Both the position numbers and the translations under genes were made by a program. The notes under the pieces were generated by a model. The model made no database searches, was not told where the DNA came from, and saw only the letters and a list, made by a program, of their open reading frames with translations. From assembly GCF_003946115.1 (NCBI RefSeq), contig NZ_RHOH01000004.1:62001-126000 (forward strand): a stretch of 64,000 bases of DNA, in the 5' to 3' direction. Source of the DNA: Lacticaseibacillus daqingensis. GTDB lineage: Bacteria > Bacillota > Bacilli > Lactobacillales > Lactobacillaceae. Shown piece after piece: positions 54,798-63,250 of the stretch; position 1 is the first letter of the stretch; each line of letters opens with the position of its first letter.

Positions 54798-55031
54798 ATG
54801 GTTATCCTGACTTACATCCTATTATTCCTGCTCACCGGTGGCCTCGTGGTGACCATCACCGCCCGCCTGCACGCACCACTTAACTTCGTGGTCGATGCCG
54901 TGGTCGGCGTGATCCTTCTGAGCGTGGCCTTCAAATTTCTCGGCGCCGGGCCCGCGTTCGGCCTACTGATCTGGCTGGCCGGACTGGTCGGGGGGCTTTA
55001 CGCCCTGCGCACTGTGTTACGCAAGGGCTAA
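54798..55031 (+). CDS. Hypothetical small membrane protein, 77 aa
   Basis: ATG at 54798 follows AAGGAG. Nearly all of the protein is hydrophobic: helices at about 2-22, 29-50 and 52-70, with a basic end RTVLRKG. Charged residues are few (one His, two or three Arg/Lys), and there is a Gly-rich stretch GAGPAFGLLIWLAGLVGG. It has its own consensus promoter and no operon partner. Family and role are not recognised; small hydrophobic proteins of this kind are common beside ribosomal genes in lactobacilli. Confidence 0.75.
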   Translation: MVILTYILLFLLTGGLVVTITARLHAPLNFVVDAVVGVILLSVAFKFLGAGPAFGLLIWLAGLVGGLYALRTVLRKG

Positions 55032-55096
55032 AAAAAGCGCCGCGGAGTTGACCCGCGTCGCTGTTGTGCCCCTGCCAAGGACCTTCATCATACCAC

Positions 55097-55133
55097 AAAA
55101 CCGCGTGTTGCAGCTTGGCAACACGCGGTTTTT
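55097..55133. terminator. Bidirectional terminator
   Basis: Stem AAAACCGCGTGTTG/CAACACGCGGTTTT, loop CAGCTTGG-like, flanked by A4 and T5. Serves the 42-aa gene and stops read-through from the 77-aa gene, which also has a weaker hairpin at 55038-55065. Confidence 0.88.
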
Positions 55134-55145
55134 ATTGCCCCGGCA

Positions 55146-55274
55146 TCAGTTGTTCAGAAGCGCAACAGCTTGCTCGATCGTCCGCCCGGTGGCCGTGTGT
55201 TGCTGGTCACTCAGGTCGATAGCGATGAACAGTTGCGTCTGCGTGTCGAGTTGAATCTTATATTTCATGTTCAT
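55146..55274 (-). CDS. Small hypothetical protein, 42 aa
   Basis: ATG at 55274 follows GGAGG at 7 nt. The protein MNMKYKIQLDTQTQLFIA continues to IDLSDQQHTATGRTIEQAVALLNN, an apparent beta-beta-beta-alpha layout resembling the N-terminal half of HicB-type antitoxins (strand, GxTIEEA helix), but far shorter and without the DNA-binding half; no HicA is adjacent. It has a consensus promoter and strong terminator, so it is probably expressed. The longer frame to 55358 lacks a ribosome site. Confidence 0.65.
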   Translation of the reverse strand: MNMKYKIQLDTQTQLFIAIDLSDQQHTATGRTIEQAVALLNN

Positions 55275-55320
55275 GCGATTGCCTCCATTCGAATCATTCT
55301 TGAAGGGTCTCTCAGGTAGC

Positions 55321-55366
55321 GATAGCGTTAGTTTACTCACTTTAAGTACGTGTGTCAAACGCTATC
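55321..55366 (-). promoter_or_regulatory. Promoter of the 42-aa gene bracketed by an inverted repeat
   Basis: -35 TTGACA (55353-55358) and -10 TAAACT (55330-55335), spacer 17 bp. GATAGCGTT (55321-55329) and AACGCTATC (55358-55366) are perfect reverse complements embracing the whole promoter, as an operator would. Confidence 0.7.
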
Positions 55367-55459
55367 ATGAAAATTTCGTGAAAAATCGGTCTTCAGACCG
55401 AGACGCGTCCCACTGAAGTCTCATGCACAGGAAGGCGTCAATCACCCCCGTTGCCAAAG

Positions 55460-55488
55460 TTGAAATCGGTTGCATATCCTGTTATAAT
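55460..55488 (+). promoter_or_regulatory. Promoter of the cytochrome b5-like gene (TTGAAA-17-TATAAT)
   Basis: -35 TTGAAA (55460-55465), -10 TATAAT (55483-55488), 17 bp, 38 nt before the ATG. Confidence 0.8.
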
Positions 55489-55526
55489 TTATGTTGTAAA
55501 CAATTATATCTAGGGAGGCTTTTAAC

Positions 55527-55760
55527 ATGGAGCGAACGTTCACCAAAGCAGAGCTGGCCAAGTACAACGGGGTCGATGACCCCCACAAGTATGTGGCCAT
55601 CGATGGCGTCGTGTACGACCTGACCAATGTGCCCGCATGGGGCGGCGAAAATCACCACGGCAATCACGCCGGTCAGGACCTGACCGAGGCCATCAGCCAC
55701 TCCCCACACGGCAAGGGTGTGCTGACCAAGCAACCGGTTGTCGGCAAATACGTCGGCTAA
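55527..55760 (+). CDS. Cytochrome b5-like heme-binding domain protein, 77 aa
   Basis: A stand-alone domain: FTKAELAKYNGVDDPHKYVAIDGVVYDLTNVPAW, then HHGNHAGQDLTEAI and SPHG. His44/His47 and His61 occupy the places of the axial heme ligands in the cytochrome b5 heme/steroid family, although the eukaryotic HPGG is replaced by HGNHAG. Soluble, no signal or membrane anchor. AGGGAGG precedes the ATG. Because lactobacilli generally do not make heme, it may use imported heme or bind another ligand. Single gene with promoter and terminator. Confidence 0.85.
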   Translation: MERTFTKAELAKYNGVDDPHKYVAIDGVVYDLTNVPAWGGENHHGNHAGQDLTEAISHSPHGKGVLTKQPVVGKYVG

Positions 55761-55790
55761 CGGCATCACAATCATTCGGTGCGAACAAAG

Positions 55791-55824
55791 AGGATCTCGG
55801 CCAGCAGGCCCAGATCCTTTTTTT
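55791..55824 (+). terminator. Terminator of the cytochrome b5-like gene
   Basis: Stem AGGATCT-GGCC/GGCC-AGATCCT, loop AGCA, then T7 on the plus strand. Confidence 0.9.
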
Positions 55825-55855
55825 GCTGGTGGCAGCACCAGCGCCGTTTGCTTGC

Positions 55856-55929
55856 TGTACTAGGCGGGATTCGAACCCGCGACCGATGGTTTAGAAGACC
55901 ATTGCTCTATCCAACTGAGCTACTAGTAC
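55856..55929 (-). tRNA. tRNA-Arg (anticodon UCU)
   Basis: A full cloverleaf on the minus strand: acceptor GTACTAG/CTAGTAC, D-arm GCTC-AGTTGGATA-GAGC, anticodon stem ATGGT/ACCAT with loop CTTCTAA (anticodon TCT), T-arm GCGGG-TTCGAAT-CCCGC. The discriminator is A and CCA is not encoded. It reads AGA (and AGG), rare codons in a GC-rich genome. Confidence 0.97.
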
Positions 55930-55942
55930 GTGAACCTTTACT

Positions 55943-55971
55943 ATTATAAGGAACGCGTTAAGGCACGTCAA
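55943..55971 (-). promoter_or_regulatory. tRNA-Arg promoter (TTGACG-17-TATAAT)
   Basis: -35 TTGACG (55966-55971), -10 TATAAT (55943-55948), 17 bp; transcription would begin close to the mature 5' end. Confidence 0.85.
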
Positions 55972-55974
55972 CGC

Positions 55975-56003
55975 TTGAAACCCCCACGGCAGACGGCTAC
56001 ACT
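55975..56003 (+). promoter_or_regulatory. pepX promoter (TTGAAA-17-TACACT)
   Basis: -35 TTGAAA (55975-55980), -10 TACACT (55998-56003), 17 bp, 34 nt before pepX. Its -35 is only 3 bp from the divergent tRNA -35. Confidence 0.72.
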
Positions 56004-56037
56004 GGGGCTATCGATTAAAAAGAAATGAGGAATCCCC

Positions 56038-58425
56038 ATGAAACTGAATCAATTCGCGCGCCTGGCCCCAGACGCCGCGACCCAGGTCCGCGAGCTGAAC
56101 GCCATTGGGTTTGCCACCGACCCCACGCTCGGGCTGGCCGAGCTTGCGCAAACTAACTTCGCCAAGCTCTTCCCAGAGGCCTATACCGCCACCACCACGC
56201 ACCAACAATGGGCCAACATTGCCACCGATGCCACCCACACGCTGGCGGATCTGCTGACCCCGGCGCTGACGCGCATCCCACGCGACCAGTTCTACACGGC
56301 GGCCTTGCAGTTGCTGGGCTTTGAACCGATCACCGACTTTCCGCTGGCGGCGCCACTGCGCTTCATGACAGCGACAAAGCTCCCCTTTGTCGCTGCAGAC
56401 ATCGAGACACCGGCCGACTTTCTGGCGGCGCTTTACCTGCTGCTCACCACGCGTACGAAGCACTTGGTCAACTACCTGGACGCCTTGGCGACCCGCGGCT
56501 TCTTCAAGGACTTCCAAGGGGCCGCGCCGCGCTACCTATTTTTCAACGGCAAGGCGCAAAACGTGTTCGATGCGCGCCGCGTTCACCGCGAGGTCGTGTG
56601 GATCGAATCGGACCTCGACACCGACCACGACGGCCAGCGTGACCTGCTGGAGGCCACCATTTTCCGGCCGGCGGAAACCGATGCCGGGTTGAAAATGCCG
56701 GTGTTGTTCACCGCCAACCCCTACTTCCACGGCACCAACGACGTCGACTGGATCACGCACGAGCCCAGCACCGAAGTCGCCGTGAAGACGCACTCGCACA
56801 CCCGCGAAGAAGTCACCTACCACGCCCCGGCGGCGCCAGACTTACCGCCGCGGCCGGTCACTGGCACAGCGACTGAAGCCGAGCAGTATGCGGATGAAAA
56901 CGGCATCTACGCGCTCAACGATTACTTCCTCGGCCGCGGGTTCGTCACCGTCTACTCGGCCGGCGTCGGCACCCGCGGCTCCGATGGGGTGCGGTCGACC
57001 GGTGGCCCCAGCGAAACGGCCAGCGCGGTCGCGGTGATCGAGTGGCTGACCGGCGCGCGGCGCGCCTTCACCAACCGCACTGACGGCATCGCGATCAAGG
57101 CCTGGTGGAGCAACGGCAAGGTCGCCATGACCGGCAAGTCCTACCTCGGCACGCTCGCCATTGCCGCGGCGACCAGCGGGGTCAAGGGGCTCAAAACCGT
57201 GATCGCGGAGTCCGCCATTTCCAGCTGGTACGACTACTACCGCGAAAACGGGCTGGTCGTCGCCCCCGGCGGCTTCCAAGGAGAAGACGCCGACGTGCTG
57301 GCCGTGGACACCTACTCGCGCCAAAAAACCACCGGTGACTTTTTGCGTATGAAGCCGACCTGGGACAAGGCGCTGGCGGCCATCACCGCCGACCAGGACC
57401 GCGTGACCGGGGACTACACCGCCTGGTGGGACGCCCGCAACTACCGCAACCACCTGGCCAACATCACCTGCGATGTCGTGGTCACCCATGGGCTCAACGA
57501 CTGGAACGTCAAGCCCAAGAACGTCATCGCGCTGTGGAACGGGCTACGCGACCTGCCGATCCAAAAGAAGATGGTCCTGCACCAGGGGCAACACGTCTAC
57601 GTCAACAACGTGCTGTCGTTGGACTTCACTGACATGATGAACCTTTGGCTTTCTTATGAGCTACTGAACGTGGCCAACGATGCCCCAGCGGTGTTGCCGA
57701 ACGTCACGGTGCAGGACAACGTTGAACCGCAGACTTGGCACACTTACACGGACTTCGCCAGCGCTGACGCCCAGCACCCCCAGCAAGTGCTGAACCTCGC
57801 CACCGCGTTCACCGCCGATCGCGCCAGCTTCGCCGACAACGCGACCCGCACATTCCACGCACACCACGAAACCTCTGACAGCTACGAGCTTGAGATCGTC
57901 AAGCCCAACAGCCTGTACGCAACCGACCGCCTGTGGCTGGACTTGCCCGTCTTCGACCACGCGGTGGTGCTTGAGGGTATTCCCACCGTGCACCTGCGCC
58001 TGTGGATCGACCAGCCCACCGCCATTTTGAGCGTGCGGCTGGTCGACGTGGGCCAGGCGGCACGCTTTGGCGCCGTGGCCAAGACCCTCGATCCGACCGG
58101 CTACCCGCTGGGCTATGACTACAAAACGACCAGCATTCTGGAGTTTGCCCCGGCCGCCCCGACAGATAGTAAGCTGATCACCTTCGGCCACGCGAACGTG
58201 CAGAACCAGCACAACGCTTACGAAAACGTGCCTGTGGTGCCGGGCGTTCCGTTCACCCTCGACTTCGCGCTGCAGCCGACGCACCTAACGCTGCCGGCCG
58301 ACCGGCACCTCGCTTTGATCATCCACGGCGCCGACATGGCCCAGACCCACCGGCCAACCGCCATCACCAACTACCACCTGGACCTGGCCAACAGCACGCT
58401 CACGCTGCCGATGCGCCAGGATTAG
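56038..58425 (+). CDS. pepX: X-prolyl dipeptidyl aminopeptidase PepX
   Basis: A 795-aa cytosolic S15 peptidase releasing X-Pro dipeptides from casein-type peptides. The N-terminal helical domain (1-150) is specific to the lactic PepX class. The alpha/beta-hydrolase core has nucleophile Ser in GKSYLG (near 368), Asp in HGLNDWNVK (near 487) and His in HQGQHVY (near 515-519). A C-terminal jelly-roll follows. Length matches Lactobacillus and Lactococcus PepX. ATG follows GAGGAAT. Works downstream of Opp. Confidence 0.97.
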   Translation: MKLNQFARLAPDAATQVRELNAIGFATDPTLGLAELAQTNFAKLFPEAYTATTTHQQWANIATDATHTLADLLTPALTRIPRDQFYTAALQLLGFEPITDFPLAAPLRFMTATKLPFVAADIETPADFLAALYLLLTTRTKHLVNYLDALATRGFFKDFQGAAPRYLFFNGKAQNVFDARRVHREVVWIESDLDTDHDGQRDLLEATIFRPAETDAGLKMPVLFTANPYFHGTNDVDWITHEPSTEVAVKTHSHTREEVTYHAPAAPDLPPRPVTGTATEAEQYADENGIYALNDYFLGRGFVTVYSAGVGTRGSDGVRSTGGPSETASAVAVIEWLTGARRAFTNRTDGIAIKAWWSNGKVAMTGKSYLGTLAIAAATSGVKGLKTVIAESAISSWYDYYRENGLVVAPGGFQGEDADVLAVDTYSRQKTTGDFLRMKPTWDKALAAITADQDRVTGDYTAWWDARNYRNHLANITCDVVVTHGLNDWNVKPKNVIALWNGLRDLPIQKKMVLHQGQHVYVNNVLSLDFTDMMNLWLSYELLNVANDAPAVLPNVTVQDNVEPQTWHTYTDFASADAQHPQQVLNLATAFTADRASFADNATRTFHAHHETSDSYELEIVKPNSLYATDRLWLDLPVFDHAVVLEGIPTVHLRLWIDQPTAILSVRLVDVGQAARFGAVAKTLDPTGYPLGYDYKTTSILEFAPAAPTDSKLITFGHANVQNQHNAYENVPVVPGVPFTLDFALQPTHLTLPADRHLALIIHGADMAQTHRPTAITNYHLDLANSTLTLPMRQD

Positions 58426-58430
58426 CGCCT

Positions 58431-58481
58431 AAAAAAGACGCGGCTTCTTCCCTTTTAATGAGGAAGAAACCGCGCCTTTTT
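58431..58481. terminator. Bidirectional terminator between pepX and rbsU
   Basis: Stem GCGCGGTTTCTTCC paired with GGAAGAAGCCGCG-like arms (two mismatches), flanked by A6 and T5, shared by the convergent genes. Confidence 0.88.
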
Positions 58482-58490
58482 GGCGTCTGA

Positions 58491-59372
58491 TCAGATCAGC
58501 ACCGTCACCGTCGCCGCCCCGAGGATCAGGACTAAGCCCACAATAGTGATGCCCATTTCCTTGGGCGTTTTACGCTCGCCGAGGAACCAGATCCCGGTCA
58601 AGGTCGCCAGCACGACGGAGGTCTGCGATAGGATGAAGCCGGTGGCCAAGCCGTTCATATTCGGTTGCGCCGAGATCAGGTAGGTCAACGCGGCAAACGC
58701 GAAGAACAAGCCGGAGAACAGGTGCTTGTACGATACGACTTCGGTGAAGGCATTGCGCCCGTGGCCGCGCAGCGCTAAAGCGTAGCCCGCGCTGACCAGC
58801 ACCATCCCGATCGCTTGCGGCAAAAAGGCGTGCATGCCATCGATGCTGGCGGCTTGCGGCGCGGCGGAGTACGCCAGGTACCCGAGCTCCCCCACGGCCA
58901 GCAAGCCGATCGCCTTTTTGAGGGTGCTGCCGGATTCGGCGTCCTTGTGCTCGCGCCAAACCGTCAGGTACGCCCCGGCGATAATCGCGACCAGCGCCAA
59001 GCCGCCAATCACTTTGGCCGTAACACTCGGCCAGTCCCCCAGCACGATGACGCCCCACAGCGAGGCCCCCAACAGCTGAAAGGCGGTGGTGATGGGCATC
59101 GCCCGCGAAGACCCAACCATGGTGAAGCACTTGAAGGTGACGATCTGAGCGCTCGCCCACCCGATGCCTGAGATGATGGCCCAGACCAGATTCATTCCGG
59201 TCGGGACGGCAATGCCGTTGATCAGATTGAACGCAATGGCAAACATCATGGTGCCCAGCGTCGAGCCGAGGATCTGGTTCACGGGGCGGCCCCCAATTTT
59301 TGAGGCAATCGTTGGGTACAGCCCCCAACCCAGCAGCGGGCCAAGCCCGATTAAAATGGCAGTCATATTCAT
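58491..59372 (-). CDS. rbsU: Ribose/glucose uptake protein, GRP family (RbsU/GlcU)
   Basis: A 293-aa permease with ten predicted helices in two EamA-like halves. The N-terminus MTAILIGLGPLLGWGLYP(T)IASKIGG and the helix WAIISGIGWASAQIVTFKCF match the glucose/ribose porter family. Placed with rbsK, rbsD and rbsR it is most likely the ribose carrier, as in L. sakei. ATG at 59372 follows GGAG at 9 nt. A separate AAAACGTTTT operator precedes it. Confidence 0.92.
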   Translation of the reverse strand: MNMTAILIGLGPLLGWGLYPTIASKIGGRPVNQILGSTLGTMMFAIAFNLINGIAVPTGMNLVWAIISGIGWASAQIVTFKCFTMVGSSRAMPITTAFQLLGASLWGVIVLGDWPSVTAKVIGGLALVAIIAGAYLTVWREHKDAESGSTLKKAIGLLAVGELGYLAYSAAPQAASIDGMHAFLPQAIGMVLVSAGYALALRGHGRNAFTEVVSYKHLFSGLFFAFAALTYLISAQPNMNGLATGFILSQTSVVLATLTGIWFLGERKTPKEMGITIVGLVLILGAATVTVLI

Positions 59373-59427
59373 GCGTCATCGCTCCTTTGTCGTTGGTAAT
59401 CGGGGACTGGTCATGCGGCCAGTCGGT

Positions 59428-59437
59428 AAAACGTTTT
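59428..59437 (-). promoter_or_regulatory. RbsR-type operator before rbsU
   Basis: The palindrome AAAACGTTTT within GTAAAACGTTTTAAT, in the 77-nt gap between rbsD and rbsU. The same 15-bp core recurs at 60782. Confidence 0.7.
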
Positions 59438-59449
59438 AATTATTAAGTG

Positions 59450-59845
59450 TTAAAACACCACGCCGCTTTCCAAGATGATGTTGCTGTATGGGGTCATCTC
59501 CCCGGTCCGGACAAACGCATGGCAGTTGGCCAGATCCTGTTTCATCGCACTGTGGGCGATGAACGTTACCGGCGTCTCCGGCAACCGCTGTTCGATCGCC
59601 GCCAGCATCGCCGGGTTTTGCGTCTTGATCTCTTCAGCCAAGTAGATGCGCTGCACTTCGAGCTCGCTGAGCACGTTGTCCAGCACCGCCATGAAGCTCG
59701 GCACCCCGTTGGTCACCGCGAGGTCGATTTTCTCGGTGGTCCGCGGCACCGGCATGCCGGCGTCGCCGATGCTCAGTTTGTCAAAATGTCCCATCTGCGC
59801 AATGACCCGGGACAGGTCGGAGTTGATCACACTAGTCTTCTTCAT
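59450..59845 (-). CDS. rbsD: D-ribose pyranase RbsD
   Basis: A 131-aa enzyme converting beta-ribopyranose to ribofuranose for RbsK. His20 in [15 protein letters not shown], Asp28, and the C-terminal [17 protein letters not shown] are family residues. ATG at 59845 overlaps the end of rbsK by 14 nt; the 17-codon extension upstream lies within rbsK. Confidence 0.96.
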   Translation of the reverse strand: MKKTSVINSDLSRVIAQMGHFDKLSIGDAGMPVPRTTEKIDLAVTNGVPSFMAVLDNVLSELEVQRIYLAEEIKTQNPAMLAAIEQRLPETPVTFIAHSAMKQDLANCHAFVRTGEMTPYSNIILESGVVF

Positions 59846-60755
59846 GATTGGCGGCCTCGATTTCTGCTTGATACGGGATGGACGGCTGTGCGCCAAAGCG
59901 CTGAACGGTCAGTGAGGAGGCACGGTTGGCGTAGGTGATCGCGGCTTCAAGGTTGCTGAAGTCCGGCGCCAGCACGCTGCTCATGGCCCCGATGAAAGTG
60001 TCACCGGCGGCGGTCGTGTCGACCGCCTTCACCTTGAACGCCGGAATGATACCACTGCGGCCGGCCACGTCGTAGTAGGCGCCCTTGCTGCCAACGGTGA
60101 TGATCACCGCGGCGATCCCCAGCGCGTGCAGGGCTGCGGCGGCTTCATGCATGCTGGCCTCGGAGTCGATGTGGATCCCGGTCAGGATGGCCGTTTCGGT
60201 TTCATTCGGGACGATCAGGTCGCTGACCCGCAACAGCGCTTCCGGCACCTGCTTGAGCGCCGGCGCCGGGTTCAAAATGGTTTTGACCCCCGCCGTGTGC
60301 GCCAACTCAAAGGCCGCGATCGTGCTGTCCAGGTTACTTTCCAGCTGCGCGATGACGAAGTCGCTGGCGGCGATGGTGGCCGCGTGCTCGCGGACATCCG
60401 CCGGCGTGAAGGCGTTGTTCGCCCCTGCGTGGATCATAATGCTGTTTTCCCCGTGGTCGTCCACGATGATGTAGGCCTGGCCGGTCGCCTCTGCCACCGT
60501 CGCCACCCCGGCCAAGTCGATGGCCTCTTGGCCCATCAGCTGACGCATGGTCTTGCCAGCCTCATCTGCCCCCACCGCGCCGATGAAGGCGGTCTTAGCG
60601 CCGGAGCGGCGCGCGGCCACCGCCTGGTTCGCGCCTTTCCCGCCGCCTGCGGAAAAGATCTCCTTGGTGTGCATGGTTTCGCCCGGCTTGGGCATCTGGG
60701 TGACCCGAATGGTGCGATCGAGGTTGATACTGCCGATGACTGTCACTGTGTTCAT
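59832..60755 (-). CDS. rbsK: Ribokinase RbsK
   Basis: A 307-aa PfkB-family kinase producing ribose-5-phosphate. [31 protein letters not shown] (38-48), and the anion-hole/catalytic segment [12 protein letters not shown] with base Asp. ATG at 60755 follows AAAGGCGG. First gene of rbsKD, with an operator between promoter and start. Confidence 0.96.
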   Translation of the reverse strand: MNTVTVIGSINLDRTIRVTQMPKPGETMHTKEIFSAGGGKGANQAVAARRSGAKTAFIGAVGADEAGKTMRQLMGQEAIDLAGVATVAEATGQAYIIVDDHGENSIMIHAGANNAFTPADVREHAATIAASDFVIAQLESNLDSTIAAFELAHTAGVKTILNPAPALKQVPEALLRVSDLIVPNETETAILTGIHIDSEASMHEAAAALHALGIAAVIITVGSKGAYYDVAGRSGIIPAFKVKAVDTTAAGDTFIGAMSSVLAPDFSNLEAAITYANRASSLTVQRFGAQPSIPYQAEIEAANHEED

Positions 60756-60781
60756 GAATGTGCCGCCTTTCTGCGTTTGGT

Positions 60782-60791
60782 AAAACGTTTT
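60782..60791 (-). promoter_or_regulatory. RbsR-type operator before rbsK
   Basis: AAAACGTTTT inside GGTAAAACGTTTTAATTA, 15 bp downstream of the rbsK -10, where a bound repressor would block RNA polymerase. Confidence 0.75.
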
Positions 60792-60805
60792 AATTACACG
60801 TCATT

Positions 60806-60834
60806 AGAATAACGCATCAAGAAAACGATTACAA
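60806..60834 (-). promoter_or_regulatory. rbsKD promoter (TTGTAA-17-TATTCT)
   Basis: -35 TTGTAA (60829-60834, overlapping the rbsR stop) and -10 TATTCT (60806-60811), 17 bp. Confidence 0.7.
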
Positions 60835-61806
60835 GGGTTTTGCGGAAAAACGTTTTACTAATTCGACTCCCAGCAATCGTTCCTCCCACACCTTGTCCGG
60901 CTGCGCGATGCGCGCCAGCAGCATTTCGGCCGTTGTGGCACCCAACGCCGTGATTGGCTGGGCGATCGTGGTCAGCTGCGGGGTCACGTACTCCGCCATC
61001 TCGGTGTCATCGTAGCCGATCACGCTATAATCTTCCGGCACACGTTTGCCGAGCTCGGCCAAGCCAAGGTACAACCCGAAGGCGATCTCGTCGTTGGCGG
61101 CAAATACCGCGGTGGCGTCGGTTTGGACCAGCGCCTTGGCCGCGGCGCGCCCACCTTGCTTCGACAGCTCCCCATCGATCTGCAAGGCATCTGGGAACAC
61201 AGTCTGAAACCCAGCCAGGCGCCGCGCGATGTTGGCCGTCGGCGCGGCAGGCAGCACCATCGCCACGCGCTGGTGACCCAGTGCGGCCAGGTGCTCGGCG
61301 GCCAGCCGCCCGCCCTGCCGGTCATCGGTCAGCACCGCGTCCGCCGTACCGCTCGCCATTTTTTGGTCCAGCACGATGAACGGCCGCTGCTTTTCGCGCA
61401 ACGTCTCACTGGCCACTGCCGCACTGGAAATGATGAAGCCATCCACCCCGCGGCGGGTCAGCTCATCGAGGTAGTCGCGTTCCTTGAGCCGGTCGTCGGC
61501 CCCATCACACAGCATCGTGATGTAGTTCGCCCGAAACAACACGGCCTCGATCCCGCGTAGGAGCTGGCCGAAAAACGGGTTCGTGATGTCTGGCACGATG
61601 ACGCCGATGGTTTTGCTGTCCTTGGTGATCATCCGCTGGGCAAAATAGTCCGGCTCATAGCCCAGCTGATCCCGCGCCGCCCGCACGCGCGTAATCGTCT
61701 GAGGGGTGAAGCGCTTGGTTTTCCCGTTCAAGATCTGTGACACGGTGGCGATCGAGACCCCCGAGGCCTGCGCGACTTCCCTGATGGTCACTTTCTTCGT
61801 TGTCAT
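60829..61806 (-). CDS. rbsR: LacI-family ribose repressor RbsR
   Basis: A 325-aa repressor: N-terminal HTH VTIREVAQASGVSIATVSQILNG (6-28) with hinge helix, then a periplasmic-binding-protein-like effector domain (IGVIVPDITNPFFGQLLRG, GFIISSA, DD-RQGG, FAANDEIAFG). Position beside rbsKDU and the shared palindromes support ribose control. ATG at 61806 follows AAAGGAGC. Its 3' end contains a third AAAACGTTTT (60847-60856). Confidence 0.94.
   Translation of the reverse strand: MTTKKVTIREVAQASGVSIATVSQILNGKTKRFTPQTITRVRAARDQLGYEPDYFAQRMITKDSKTIGVIVPDITNPFFGQLLRGIEAVLFRANYITMLCDGADDRLKERDYLDELTRRGVDGFIISSAAVASETLREKQRPFIVLDQKMASGTADAVLTDDRQGGRLAAEHLAALGHQRVAMVLPAAPTANIARRLAGFQTVFPDALQIDGELSKQGGRAAAKALVQTDATAVFAANDEIAFGLYLGLAELGKRVPEDYSVIGYDDTEMAEYVTPQLTTIAQPITALGATTAEMLLARIAQPDKVWEERLLGVELVKRFSAKPL
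60847..60856 (-). promoter_or_regulatory. RbsR-type operator inside the rbsR 3' end
   Basis: AAAACGTTTT, extended as GTAAAACGTTTTTCC on the coding strand, lies 13 bp upstream of the rbsK -35 and 65 bp from the promoter-proximal operator, a distance close to six helical turns. Confidence 0.6.
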
Positions 61807-61845
61807 GGCCGACTGCTCCTTTGTTCGCTTTGCCTTCAGTGTACC

Positions 61846-61872
61846 AAAAAAGCAGTCCCAATGACTGCTTTT
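61846..61872. terminator. Bidirectional-looking terminator after glnA
   Basis: Perfect stem AGCAGTC/GACTGCT, loop CCAAT, A6 and T4 flanks, 9 nt after glnA. Confidence 0.85.
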
Positions 61873-61881
61873 GGGTGGCGC

Positions 61882-63222
61882 TTAGTAAAGTTCGAGGTAC
61901 TGGTCGCGTTCCCATTCAGACACACTCTGACGGTATGCGGCCCATTCGAGGTCCTTGGAGTCCTTGAAACTCTGGTACAGGTGGGCGCCCAGCGCCTGCT
62001 TGACCACGTCGTCGTCTTCCAGCGCTTTGAGCGCGTTGTGCAACGTGGATGGCAGGTCCTGAATGTGGTTCGCCTTGCGTTCGGCGTCCTGCATCCGGTA
62101 AATGTTGCGGTCGATGGCTTCCTCTGGCGTCAGGCGGTTCTTCACGCCGTCGAGCCCGGCCTCTAGGATCGCTGCGATCGCGAGGTACGGATTCGCCGTT
62201 GGGTCTACGCTGCGTAGCTCCAACCGCTTGGACAGGCCCTTGCCGTTGGGCACCCGGACCAGCGGGCTGCGGTTCGTCCCCGACCATGCGATGTACACCG
62301 GCGCTTCAAACCCTGGCACCAGACGCTTGTAGGAGTTGACGGTCGGGTTATTGATGGCGGTCAATCCCCGCGCGTGCCGCAGCAACCCAGCCAGGAAGTG
62401 CAGCGCGTCATCAGACAGCCCGCTTTCGGCGGCCTCATCGTAAAAGACGTTGGCGTCATCCTTGAAAAGGCTCATGTTGATGTGCATCCCGCTCCCGTTG
62501 ATGCCATGCAGCGGCTTTGGCATGAACGTCGCGTACAGCCCGTGCTTGCGGGCGATGGTCTTGACCACCAGCTTGAAGGTCTGAATGTTATCGGCCGCGG
62601 TCAACGCGTCCGCGTACTTAAAGTCGATTTCGTGCTGCCCCGGGGCCACTTCATGGTGGGAAGCTTCGACTTCAAAGCCCATCTTCTCCAGCTCCAAGAC
62701 GATGTCGCGGCGGCAGTTTTCGCCCATGTCCAGGGGGGCAAAGTCGAAGTAGGAGCCCTTATCGTTCAGCTGCAGAGAAGGCTCGCCTTTTTCATCCAAC
62801 TTGAAGAGGAAAAATTCCGGCTCCGGGCCGATGTTGAAGGCAGAATACCCGGCGGCCTTCATCTCGGCCACGATGCGGATCAGGTTGTTGCGAGGATCAC
62901 CGGCGAACGGGCGGCCATCCGGCTCGTGCACGCTGCAGATCAGGCGGGCGATCTTGCCGTGGTCGTTTTCCCACGGGAACAGGAGCCATGTGTTCAGGTC
63001 CGGATACAGCATCATGTCACTTTCCTCGATGCGAACAAAGCCATCGATCGAGCTACCGTCGAAGGTCATCTTGTTGGCCAGCACCTTCTCCAGTTGCGAA
63101 ACCGGCACCTCGACGTTTTTGATGATGCCGTTGATGTCCGTGAACATCAACCGAAGGAACTGGACGTTTTGCTCCTGAACGCTCGTGCGGATCATGTCTG
63201 CGGTGATCTGTTTCTTTGCCAT
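61882..63222 (-). CDS. glnA: Glutamine synthetase, type I
   Basis: A 446-aa enzyme making glutamine from glutamate, ammonia and ATP. Beta-grasp N-domain, [72 protein letters not shown] and [10 protein letters not shown]. The length and missing 25-residue insert indicate GSI-alpha, which is feedback-inhibited rather than adenylylated and which controls GlnR in Gram-positives. ATG at 63222 is preferred (GGAG 11 nt upstream); a TTG at 63228 is possible. Confidence 0.97.
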   Translation of the reverse strand: MAKKQITADMIRTSVQEQNVQFLRLMFTDINGIIKNVEVPVSQLEKVLANKMTFDGSSIDGFVRIEESDMMLYPDLNTWLLFPWENDHGKIARLICSVHEPDGRPFAGDPRNNLIRIVAEMKAAGYSAFNIGPEPEFFLFKLDEKGEPSLQLNDKGSYFDFAPLDMGENCRRDIVLELEKMGFEVEASHHEVAPGQHEIDFKYADALTAADNIQTFKLVVKTIARKHGLYATFMPKPLHGINGSGMHINMSLFKDDANVFYDEAAESGLSDDALHFLAGLLRHARGLTAINNPTVNSYKRLVPGFEAPVYIAWSGTNRSPLVRVPNGKGLSKRLELRSVDPTANPYLAIAAILEAGLDGVKNRLTPEEAIDRNIYRMQDAERKANHIQDLPSTLHNALKALEDDDVVKQALGAHLYQSFKDSKDLEWAAYRQSVSEWERDQYLELY

Positions 63223-63250
63223 CTTCAATTAGACTCCTTTGTGATATGTC

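Noticed and set aside
55146-55274. HicAB toxin-antitoxin system
   Set aside because: The 42-aa product only vaguely resembles the HicB N-terminus and no HicA-like gene is adjacent.
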